A stretch of 64,000 bases of DNA from Closterium sp. Naga37s-1. Taxonomy: Eukaryota; Streptophyta; Zygnematophyceae; Desmidiales; Closteriaceae. The notes beneath the pieces were generated by a model. It saw nothing but the letters and a program-made list of their open reading frames with translations, was not told where the DNA came from and searched no databases. The stretch is taken from assembly GCA_947471745.1 (NCBI GenBank), contig CANJKZ010000078.1, positions 4,840,501 to 4,904,500 on the forward strand, given 5' to 3'. Positions 43,901 to 54,600 of this stretch are shown piece by piece (the stretch's first letter is position 1; every line of letters starts with the position of its first letter). The position numbers were made by a program, and so were the translations under genes.

Positions 43901-45861
43901 GAGGGTCTACCTGAGAAACACCTGAGGGAGCAGGACCTTGGGGCGGGAGGGGGTCTACCGGAGGGAGACCAGGAGCAAGGAAGAGCGGCGGGGGCAGGGG
44001 AGGGGCAGAGCGGTAGGGGAAGAGACGGTAAAAGGGAACCGACTCATCAAACGTGGCGTCTTGAGAGGGGAGGACACGACCCAAGGTGGGGTGGTAAAAC
44101 TGCCAGCCAGGCACGTCAAGGGGAAAGCCAAGGAAGACGAAGGGAATAGTGCGGGTGGAGAGCTTGTCCGCGGACGGATCGCGAACAAAGGCACGAGAGC
44201 CCCAGACCCGAAACACCCACGCATCGCCAACCTTCCCCGTCCAACGCAGTGTAGGCGAGGTCTCTGGTAAGGAGACACGGGGCCAGAGGTTGAGCTGATG
44301 CGCAGCGTACCGGACCGCAAACGGCCACAGAAAATGTGGGGCAGCTGCATGGATCATGGAGGTACGAGCGACCTTCATGACTAAGCCAATGCGACACCCA
44401 GCAATCCCATTTTGCTGCGGAGAGGCCGGAAGCGTGAACGACTGGGTGATGCCCTCCCTACGACAAAAGTCCCGCAAGAGGTTGGAGGAGAACTCACCAC
44501 CTCTGTCAGAGTGCATACGCAGGACGGGAAGGTCCTGGTGGAACATTTCGCGGAGCTGGAGACAAACTGCGCGGATCCAAGGGATCAAGACATCAGGGAC
44601 CTCACCCTTGCTGCGCAAGGGGAAGACCGTGGTGTAACGCGTGTAGTCGTCAACAACCAGCAGAAATTAGCGCTCGCGGCCCTGACCACTGACGCGGGCT
44701 GAGCCCCACACGTCATGTGGAGAGTCTGCAGGGGAGCAGTCGTCGGGGAAAACGAGGAGTGAGCAGCGGCGCGCTGCCGCCCCTCGACGCAAGGAAGGCA
44801 GGGCGGGGCAGGCGAGGGCGGGAGGGGAGGCAGAGACCTGGGAAGACCAGAGACAAGGAGGCGGGAGTGCACGCCACGCAGGCGTGGCAGGGAGGGGTGA
44901 CCAAGGCGGTGGTGCAAGAGGAGAGTTTGGTGCGACAGGAGGCGACACGAGCAAGGGGGTGCTACCTGACCTGACGCGGACACCTGGGAAGACGCAGCTA
45001 CCTGAGGAGGCTCGGTAGCCAGTGTGTACAGACTCGACCCTAGCCGACGAGTGAACGTGGCCAGGTGACGACCTGTCCGTGTACATGTGCAGATCGACAC
45101 ACGCTGACCCCCAGGAGTGGTGGTAGTGACCATCGAATCCTGGAGGGCAGATGTACTCACCAAGTTTGTAGAGAATGAGGGGAGGTGAAGACCTGACAGT
45201 GAGCCGGACGGAACCGCCGGACACAGGAGAACAGTGGAGGAATGGGCAAAGTTTGGGCCCCCGGAGGGGTCAGCCAGTCTGACCGGGACAGGTGCAGGGA
45301 GAGGAGTGAGGGTGGTTCTGTCATGAAAGAAACAGCATGAGGCACCTGAGTCAAGTGTGAAGGTGTGCAAGGCCTCAGCAGGCGCAGTACCAGGGAGAGA
45401 AGACTCACCAGCACCTAGAGCAGCAGCTTCTATACCTAGGTCAGGCGGCACACACCGGTAACAGTCACCCTCAGCACTAACAGACAAAGCATACATAGCA
45501 GAAAGGATAGCATCATAGTCTAGGTCAAAGATAGCAACTCCAGACCTAAGCAGCTCTTCCCAGTGGGGGCGCTCGACCTCGTCACCAAACTCAGCGCGCC
45601 AAGCGTCGTCAAGGCGGGAGAAGCAGCGGTTCTGAGTGTGAGGCTTCCCGCATGTCTGACCAGCACGGTCACCCGTGCGAATGACATACGGGCAGCTACC
45701 ACTACCCCGAGACGCCCCACGCTGAAACAACCACTCACGAAGCTGGTGGGGCGACGGGGTCTCGCTCCGACACTGCTGCCGCTGCCTCTGGCCTCCTCCA
45801 GAACCTCCACGCTGAGCTCCAGTCCTACCGCCACAACTCCCACCGCTGCCACCACCACGAA
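40980..45861 (-). pseudogene. Copia-F gag-pol remains
   Basis: Minus strand, right to left. QLREW (about 45727-45750); C-x13-C-x3-H-x4-C motif (45621-45696); protease TLDSGASCCFF (about 45350); integrase with HSDRGGEF (about 44510) and NGIAGCRIG (about 44400); a 15-nt-repeat linker (about 43650-43860) with QQLREW (about 43585-43605); a Pro/Ala/Gly stretch (43180-43560); RT remains (about 42450-41830, YVDDLVFAT about 41940); RNase H (about 41650-40980). Broken. Confidence 0.82.
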
Positions 45862-46327
45862 GGTTAAGGAGCTTGCTAAACAGAAGCTAGATTGCTAGGC
45901 ACAGCAACCAGGCCAAAGGTGCGAATGCTCTGGTTTCATTCAACAATGGGAACCATTCTGCCATTTCCCAAAAAGTTCTAGACATTTGAGCCCAAAAACG
46001 CTGCCAACTAAGGAATTAGAGATGATGGTTGCACTAATTATAGATGTTGTTTACACTCAGGTGTTCATTCCCAGGTGGTTGCATATAGGCTTTGGAATAA
46101 AAGTGAATGCAAGAGTAATTGCAGAGCACTCTCTAATGAGTTGCAATGTTGAATGTTGTAATGCAGGGAGATGTTTGGGTGAGCGGTATGTAGGTAAATG
46201 TCTGGTGAAAGTGAAGCTAACATGGTGATAAATCTAAGGCATATTCGATGCACTTGTCTCAGGAGGTGTACATAGATATACAGAACAATGAACTGGTGGT
46301 GTGAAGGGGAAACGAAGGTCAGCGATT
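45862..46327. other. spacer between the two host gene copies
   Basis: After a possible last remnant of copy 1 (to about 45898), this AT-leaning DNA has no gene or repeat that I can identify. Confidence 0.5.
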
Positions 46328-47007
46328 GTAACCAGGTCACAAAGTCCCTCCCCAAACGTGTTGAGTAGAGAGTTCGCGAGATGAAACCAGTATATTTTGC
46401 GATCAATCGAGAACGTTGGCGAATTTCAGGTCAAGCACTTCGCACCGAGACTTCCATAATTCAGTCCTCTGCGTCGCAGGTCCTGCGATTGGTGGCCGAG
46501 TAATGAATTATTGGGTCAAATCGGGAGAACTTCCTAGTCAACGCTCTTTCTGCTCATATTTTCTGTCGTAACTAGATTTCCTTTCATCAGCAAATCACTA
46601 CATCCAAATTTACATTACAGCTACTCACACACCGAATGTTTGCTGGGTCTGCATGTTCCCGTGAGAAGTTGCGATGTTTTGTTTTCCTTGACAAAACGAT
46701 TCCCTGTAATAAGAAAATCCCGTGAATGTATCGTTCCGATGAGATCGAGCCAAAAAATGCACGTTTTTCTGCTGTTTCGGTTCATTTTTTTCTGATGTTT
46801 TACTGAGGAGGACTCAAACTGCGACCGTGTAAAGAACTGGTTTCTGACTTTCTCAACATACCCATCTGTCAAGGATTTTTTTGAGTAAACAACCACATAA
46901 AAAAACTCTTGACACGCGGCTTGCAATTTAATAGAAAGGGAAAGTACGGGCGGGCGACCAGCTCGAGAAAGAAAGCACAACGTATTTCGCAAAACAAACC
47001 ACATATG
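46328..47007 (+). other. upstream region of the RLLSD-type gene, copy 2
   Basis: 46328-46500 aligns imperfectly with 1834-2012. The rest is unique, AT-leaning DNA up to the solo LTR. It continues at 48408. No certain TATA box is seen. Confidence 0.55.
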
Positions 47008-48402
47008 TGTAGAGAATTGAGATAAAGACAAAAGAGTATGATTGCACACTATAATAAGACAAGAGTGAACAGTGGAACTGTAGCATATGTAGATGAGCTT
47101 GATGGAAGAGAAGATGATGCTTAGAACTTGTGACTATAAAGAGAAACTTGTGTAAGATGAAATGCTCGATGAGATAAGAACTTAGAGGAGAAGAAGAGTG
47201 TGAGCTCGTTGAAAGAAATAAGAGCGGTGATAAACACTTACTTGAGTGAATCTTACTAGGGATAGTTGTAGAAGTAACTTGAAAGAAGAACTTGAACTTG
47301 TATGGTTTACTTGGGAGTGACTTCAAGCCTTGGGTTGGATGATGATCCTCCCTTGAGCTTGTAGCTTGTAGCTTCCTTATACTCTTAAGGAGTATGAGGT
47401 AGACTACTCTTCACTTGATAACTACTTTGTAGACTATGTGAGAAAGAGCCTTATGAGCATAAACTTATATTAAAGAGAGTATAGTACAAGCCTTATAAAT
47501 CCATGAAGGATACATAGGCATGCATAGAGAGAGTAACCATCAATGGTAGCCTTGGAAGAGAGTAGCATGAGAGTATCAACTTTGGAGACATAGAAACTTG
47601 GTTGCTAGTGAGGAGCCTTTGTAGTTGAAGAGGAGCTTGAAGGAGAAGCTTGGAATGAGCTTGGAGAGGAGCTTGATGAAGAAGCTTGAGAGGCATTGTT
47701 GTCATTGAAGAACCTTCTTGAGAAATTGTAGAGATGCTTGTTGGAGTTGAATAGTAGTAGAGCATGAGGTGGTGGTTGAGCACTTGTTGAGTTGGAGTTG
47801 TAGACCTTGCAGTGTTGGAAGAGAACTTGGGTGACTTGTGAAGGAATGAATAGAGAGGATATGAAAACTTTGGTGTCTTGGAAGAGGAGGTGATGTGGTA
47901 ATCATGAATCCTCAAAAGATGAGTTGGCGACTTTGGTGACTTGGGAAAGGAAGGAAGGGAGGAATGAATTAGAGGCATGTGGAGGTTGATGACTAGGAAT
48001 TGGAAGCATGTGCTTGAAGGCACATGGAGGGAGGAATATTGGAGGAGGTAGATGACTTGGATAATATTTGGTGAGTAAGGAAAGAAAGCACATGGAAAAT
48101 CATGAGGAGTCATGTGCCTTGTGGTGGGACTTGGAGGTGAATAGAAAAAGTTGTTGAAGTCTTAGTTGAGTTGGATTAGGAATGGCTATGGTGGTTGGGA
48201 GAATTTAAAGAGGCGGTTGATAGGCTTGAGTTGGAGTGGATGAGTTGGAAAAGGAAGTTTGTAACTTGGGTGGTTGGAATGGGCTTTGGAGGAGTTGAGT
48301 GGTTTGGATGGGTTCTTAGGAAAATGTGTCGAGGGTGTTTTGAGGGGAAGGGGTTGGAGTGGTACAGTAGCGTGGCACGTGAAGAGCGTGCCATTCACAA
48401 CA
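47008..48402 (-). mobile_element. solo LTR (1395 bp) upstream of copy 2
   Basis: TGTAGAGAATTGAG to CATTCACAACA with 5-bp duplication ATATG (47003-47007, 48403-48407). No coding; purine-rich on the plus strand with repeated GAGCTTG/AAGAAGCTTG words. The minus orientation is guessed from TGTTGTGAATGG at that end. Frames on the minus strand here are low-complexity and not taken as genes. Confidence 0.82.
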
Positions 48403-48407
48403 ATATG

Positions 48408-48640
48408 TACATTCAGTGACCAATATCTCACGAATTATTCGGCCTCCCATAATTCACGAAGCGCGATTGAGCTCGATTTGAGCTGAATGGAAGCAAACAT
48501 GTGGTGGTCAAGGACTACCACCCCTGAAAGTTGCGAAGTTCTGACTCAGACTCTATCAGCCAGCAAACCCTTTCTGCTTTTGAACAAACCGATCTCGCTT
48601 CTAAGTCATCCCGAGCTAGTACCCATCGAAGTTTGTCAGA
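48408..48640 (+). promoter_or_regulatory. proximal 5' flank of copy 2
   Basis: 233 bp between the solo LTR and the start codon; presumably core promoter and 5' UTR, from position only. The last 10-15 bp before the ATG resemble those before copy 1's ATG. Confidence 0.4.
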
Positions 48641-51600
48641 ATGTTGCTGGCATTTCTCCTCGTTCTTGTCTTCTCTTGCGGACCGCTGGTCAACGAAGGA
48701 GTTCAGGCGCGTAGACTCTTAAGCGACCTGAACGATCGACGTAAGACGAGTTCATAACGAAGGAGAATAATGCAGCCTGAAAAACGAGTGACTTTTCTTT
48801 TCTCGCCGACGCATCATAGCGTCCTAATCATTGCCTCTTCCTGCGCTCACGTAGCTTGGCACTTCGAATTTTCTTTTTTTCAGCTGAGCCTCTCCCAAAT
48901 CTCTCCCCAATCTTTCTGTGAAAATGAAACGAGGAATGATTGAACTGAGCAGCATGAGAAGTACAAGTACCAAACCCTAAAGTGTTGTACCCCATATAAG
49001 CTACCCCACTACAGCCTACACAGACTATAGTGTATGAGTTTGACACACCCCCATAGGCAAAGTGGGGGAGAGCAAGGGGTCACAAGACCAGTCAAGCAAA
49101 GCAAGGCAAAGCAAGCTCAGGGTGGATCACAACGTCACCACACATTCTGAGCACAAGTTCAAGGCCACAAGGCCAGTTCACATGCAAGATTACATATATA
49201 TAAGGCTAAACAAGCAAGAGCAGGTATATATATATGTAACAGTACAAACAAGGTCAAGAAGTGAGCAAGTGAGGCAAGGTAGGCACAAGGCCCAGCTGAG
49301 TACAGAAGCGCTGATGATCACAAGGCGCGAGTGCCTTGGTGAAGATATCAGCAGTGTTGGCCTGAGAGGCCACGTACGCAAGTCGCAGCTGACCACGCTG
49401 CTGTAGCTCACGAGCTAAGAAGTAGCGAAGAGCAATGTGCTTCGTTCTGTGCTCCAGTCTCTGCTCCCGACACAAGGCCAGCATGGCCTTGTTGTCTACG
49501 TACAGCACTGGAGGAGAACGAGGCGCCTCTCCGAGGTCAGTCAGCAGGTAGGTGAGCCAGCGAAGCTCCTGTGCAGCCATCTCCCCTGCGTAGATCTCAG
49601 CCTCACAACTGGAGCCGAGAACAGAAGACGAGCGGGTAGCCCGCCACGAAACAGAGCCGGAACCAAGGCTGAAGGTGTAACCCTGTGAAGACCGCTGCGT
49701 AGCCTGGTCGTCAGCCCAAGAAGCGTCTGCGTGCCCAGTGAGGACCACTGGACTCTGCCCTCCAAGCACAAGCCCCATGCCCGACGTACTGCACAAGTAG
49801 CGCAACACCCTCTTCGCTGCAGCCATGTGCTCCAGTCTGTGTCTCCCAGGAGCAACATAGCGTGCGAGAATGCTAAGAGGGTATGCAAGGTCAGGTCGTG
49901 TGCAGGTCATCAGGTACATGAGGCAGCCAACAAGCTCTGGGTACGGGCCACTCGACTCTACGGACTCATCCGAAGGCAGAGCTGAGATCGAGTGGCGAGT
50001 AGGCAGAGGAGTGGCCTGAGGCGAGGAGTACGTGAAGCCGAAGCGCTGAAGGACCTGCTGCACCATGTGTGACTGAGTCAGGGTAATGGTGCGCTGTGCT
50101 CTGTCCCGGGTGATCTGCAAGCCAAGGTAGCTGCGCAGTTCACCCAGGTCTGTGCACGTGTGTCTCTTCTGCAGCTCGGACTTCACGTGGGCGAGTCCAG
50201 CAGTGTCAGCTGCGGCAAAGACCAAGTCGTCCACATACACGAGGATGTAGAACGGCGGCAAAGAAGTGTGGGTGCGCAGAAACAGCGACGGGTCGGCAGT
50301 AGAGGGAGCAAACCCAAGAGCCGCAAGTGTAGTCCTCAGTGTGTCATGCCACTCACGCGGTGCCTGGCGGAGACCGTAGACTGGCCGCCGGAGGCTCCAC
50401 TGGGTGCCAGGAGGAAAAGTCCCTGTGAAGCCAAGTGGGCGGCGCAGCCAGATCTCCTCGTGCAGGCTGCCCTGCAAGAAAGCAGTGCTGAAGTCAAGAG
50501 AGTGCAGCTCGTAGTCACGGTGAGCAGCTATGTGCAGCAGTACCCAAAGAGTGGTCATCTTCGGGGTGGGAGAGAAGGTCTGAAAGTAGTCAACTCCCTG
50601 CCGCTGACTGAAGCCACGAGCCACGTAACGCGCCTTGAAGACAGGCGGAGAACCCGGCGGCCGCTTCACCCTGAAAATCCACATGCCACTGACGATGTTC
50701 GCCCCAGGCGGGGGAACCTCGTCAACGTAGGTGCCTGTGGACTTCCAGGAAGCCATCTCTGCGTCCATAGCTGCCTGCCACTGAGAGGAGTAGGGACCCT
50801 CTATCGCCTCCGTGTAAGAGCGCGGAGTCGGGATGTCAAGTGCATCCGGGTCTCCCTCAGGGGTAAGCAGTACGGACACGAGATGAGGTGAAGCAGCAGC
50901 CAAACACTGGAACTCCTCCTGCCTGTCCTCAAGGACGTCCGTGCCAAGGGCACACTCACCCCCGACGGACGGAGGAAAGACAGACTCAGACTCAGCAACA
51001 AGACTAGCAGCGTAGTCTAGACGACAGCGAGCAGCAAAGTCGACGAGCTCAGCAACTAGGGCAGACGCAGCAGTGGACTCAAAGGAAGGGTCAGTGACAA
51101 CAGTAGCAAGGAGACGCGTGACAGTCGGACTGGCAGCACGAAGAGAGTCCGACTCCGGGTCGGCAAGAGCAGGAAGAGAGGACTCAGGAGGAGAAGGCAA
51201 AGGGGCACGCAGAGGAGCAGTGGACGGACGCAGAGACATCCGGTGCGTGCCAGGGACAGGAGGAGGACGCTGACGCGAACCACGACCACTAGCGCGAGCA
51301 GCACGGACAGGCGACACAGGGCGAGACGCAGGCGCACGACGCTCAGCAAGACCTCCAGTAGGACCAGTGTAGGGAGAAGGAGCAGGCAGTGGGGAGGCCG
51401 GCTGTAACTGTAACTGTGACGGGACAGGCTGTGGACACTCTAAGGGAGGAGGAGGACCAGTAGAAGGCGGGAGACCAAGAACCTGCTCAAGGAGCGGAAC
51501 GAAGTACGGCCGAGGCCGCGCAGCGACTCCAGACACAGCAGGGACAGCACCAGTACCCCCAGTGGCAGCACCAGAGCCAACAGCACCGCCAGCTCCAGCA

Positions 51601-54600
51601 CCCCCAGCAGCTCCACTAGCTCTAGGACCTCCAGCAGCACCAGTAGCACCCCCTGCAGGACCGCCTCCAGTACCGCCAGCAGTACCCTCAGCGCCAACAC
51701 CCTCAGCAGCTCCAGCTCCAGTCGGACCACGAGAAGACGCAGTGGCCCCAGCTCCAGTAGTACCCGCAGGCCCAGCAGCTCCAGTACTCCCAGTACGAGC
51801 ACCTCCGGGACCCGTGGTACCAGCACCCTCAGCAGCCGAAGAACCTCCAGCTCCAGCAGCACGCCTCCAGCGCCGGGCAAACCACTCACGCACCTCCTGT
51901 GGAGAGAGTGGCTCCCGTCGAGACGGAGCACCCGGAGAACCTCCAGGCTCAGCACCGCCAGACGCCACACGAGTAGGCCCAGCTCCCGCAGGCTCCGCAA
52001 CTCCAGGCTGAGCACCCCCAGGCTCAGCACCCCCAGTCGTAGCACCCCCAGGCTCAGCACCCCCAGACTCAGCACCCCCAGGCGCAGCACCCCCAGGCAT
52101 AGTACCCCCAGGAACAGCACCCCCAGGCTCAGCACCCCCAGGCGTAGCACCCACACGCTCAGCACCCCCAGAGTCAGCACCCCCAGGCTCAGCACCCCCA
52201 GCAGCACCAGAGTCACCAGCTACCTCAGCAGGCTCGACTGCGTCTACCTGGGACACACCTGAAGGGGCAGGACCCTGAGGGGGAAGGGGGTCTACCGGGG
52301 GGGGACCTGGCACGAGGAAGAGCGGTGGCGGGGGGAGGGACGGAGTGCGGTAGGGGAAGAGGCGGTAGTAGGGCACCGACTCGTCAAACGTGACGTCCTG
52401 GGAGGACAGAACACGGCGAGAGGTGGGGTGGTAGAATTGCCACCCTGGCGCGTCAGGGGGGAAGCCAAGGAAGACGCAGGGAGCAGCACGAGGGGACAGC
52501 TTGTCCGCAGACAAGTCGCGGACAAACGCCCGAGATCCCCAGACACGGAACGCAGACGCATCGCCAACCTTCCCCGTCCACAGCAAATCTGGGGAGGCCT
52601 CCGGCATGGAGACCCTGGGCTGAAGGTTGATCTGATGCGCCGCGTACCGAACCGCAAACGGCCACAGAAAATGGGGGGCAGCCGCATGCATCATGGACGT
52701 ACGGGCGACGTCCATGACCATGCCAATGCGGCGCTCAGCAATCCCATTTTGCTGTGGAGAGTCCGGAAGCGTGAAGGTCTGGCGGATGCCTCGTGCACGA
52801 CAGTAGGCTCGCAGAAGGCCAGAGGAGAACTTTCCGCCTCTGTCAGAGTGCAGACGCAGAACAGGAAAGTCCGAGCCGAAACTCTTCCTGAGCTGGAGAC
52901 GAGCTGCGCGGATCCAGTCGATCAACACCTCAGTGACATCACCCTTGCTGCGCAAGGGGAAGACTGTGGTGTAACGCGAGTAGTCGTCAACCACCAGCAG
53001 GAAGTAGCGCTCGTGACCCTGTCCACGGACGCGGGCTGGGCCCCACACGTCCATGTGAAGCGTCTGCAGCGGGGCCTCTGTCGGAGGAAACTGGGAGGAG
53101 TGAGGGGCAGCACGCTGCCGCCCCTCGACACAGGGGACGCAGGTAGGGGCAGGCCCCGGAGGAAGGGGAGGGAGGGACCGGGGAAGACCAGAGACAAGGA
53201 CACGAGAGGCCATGCCTCGGAGACGAGGCAGGGAGGGGTGACCAAGGCGGTGGTGCCAGAGGAGAGTCTCGTGAGACAGGAGGCGACACGAGCAGGGGGC
53301 AGACTCAGGACCAGACCTGGACGCTGCAGCAAACACCTGACCCGACGCAGCTGCCTGACCAGACGCAGTGACTGGAGGAGACTCAGTGGTCAGTGTGTAC
53401 AGGCTCGACCCCGGCCGACGTGTAAACGTGGCCAAGTGTCGGCCCGTCCGAGCGTCCGTGCAGTGGGTCACTCGCTGGCTCGCAGGAGTGAACTGGTGAA
53501 CCCCCGCATCCTGTAGGTCAGCACCACTCACCAAGTTCGTAGAGAACGAGGGGAGGTAAAGACCAGACAGGGTGCCAGAGGGGGCCGCCGGACACGGGAG
53601 GGCAGTGGAGAAGTGTGCAAGGACAGGACCCCCAGAGGGGTCTGCCAGAGAGACTGCAACAGGCCGACTGAGCGGCGTGAGTGTGGTGCGGTCTCGAAAG
53701 AAGGAGCGGGAAGCCCCTGAGTCAAGGGTGAAGGTGTGGGAGGCCGTAGTCGACGCAGTACCTGAGAGAGCAGACTCACCAGCACCTGAGGAAGCAGACT
53801 CACTAGCACCTAGAGCAGCAGCCTCACCAGTACCTAGAGCAGCAGCCTCACCAGTACCTAGAGCAGCAGTACCAATGCCCGGGTCGGGCGGAAAACACCG
53901 GTAACAGTCACCCTCATCACTAATAGTCACAGCATACATGGCAGCAAGAATAGCATCATAATCAAGATCAAAGATAGGAACCCCCGCCCTAGACAGCTCG
54001 CCCCAGCGAGGGATCTCAGTGGCCTCAGGGAACTGGTGACGCCAAGCGTCCGTCAGGCGGCCAAAGCAGCGCTGGGTGGAGTGCGAACCCCCGCACGGCT
54101 CACCCGCGCGGTCGCCGGTGCGCAGGACGTAGGTACACGGACCAGCACCCCCACCTCGCTGACGTGCAGCGTACCACTCACGAAGCTGCTGAGGGGGAGG
54201 GATCTCACGGGTGCGCTGCTACTACTGCTGCTGGCGCGGACCACCACCGGAGCCGACCCTCTGCGCAGCGCCACCCCGACCAGCTCCACCTCCTCCGCCG
54301 CTACCTCCTCCACCGCCGCCACCTCCGCCACCTCCGCTCCCACCGCCACCGCCGCCGCCGCCTCCACTGCCGCCACTGACGCCCCCACCCCCACCACCAC
54401 CCCCACCGCCACCCCCACCCCCTCCACCGCCTCCACCGCCGCCGCCACCGCCCCCGCTAGCTCCTCCAGCTCCCTTGCCCCCCTTGCCCTTGCCAGTGCG
54501 GCGTCTCCCGCTAGGGGCAGACGCCGCACCGACCGACTCAAGACCAACGAGGTCGGCCGCAGCAGCAGAGGCAACAAAGGGCAAGAGGGGAGAGGGGGAG

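Larger units (their letters stand above)
40612..45861 (-). mobile_element. Copia-F: Ty1/copia element, one LTR left
   Basis: A minus-strand copia of the short-LTR lineage inserted in exon 2 of copy 1. Its 3' LTR (40612-40743) and polypurine tract complement (CACCCCCATAGG) are present on the left; the right side ends inside the gag region near 45861 with no second LTR. Broken, with several breaks. Confidence 0.85.

Noticed and set aside
46065-47326. Minus-strand frames in the host spacer
   Set aside because: AT-leaning sequence without start context, splice signals or family motifs; part crosses a solo-LTR boundary.
47493-48113. Minus-strand 206-residue frame rich in Ser/Leu/His
   Set aside because: Lies wholly inside a solo LTR bounded by TG...CA and an ATATG duplication; low-complexity, no domain.
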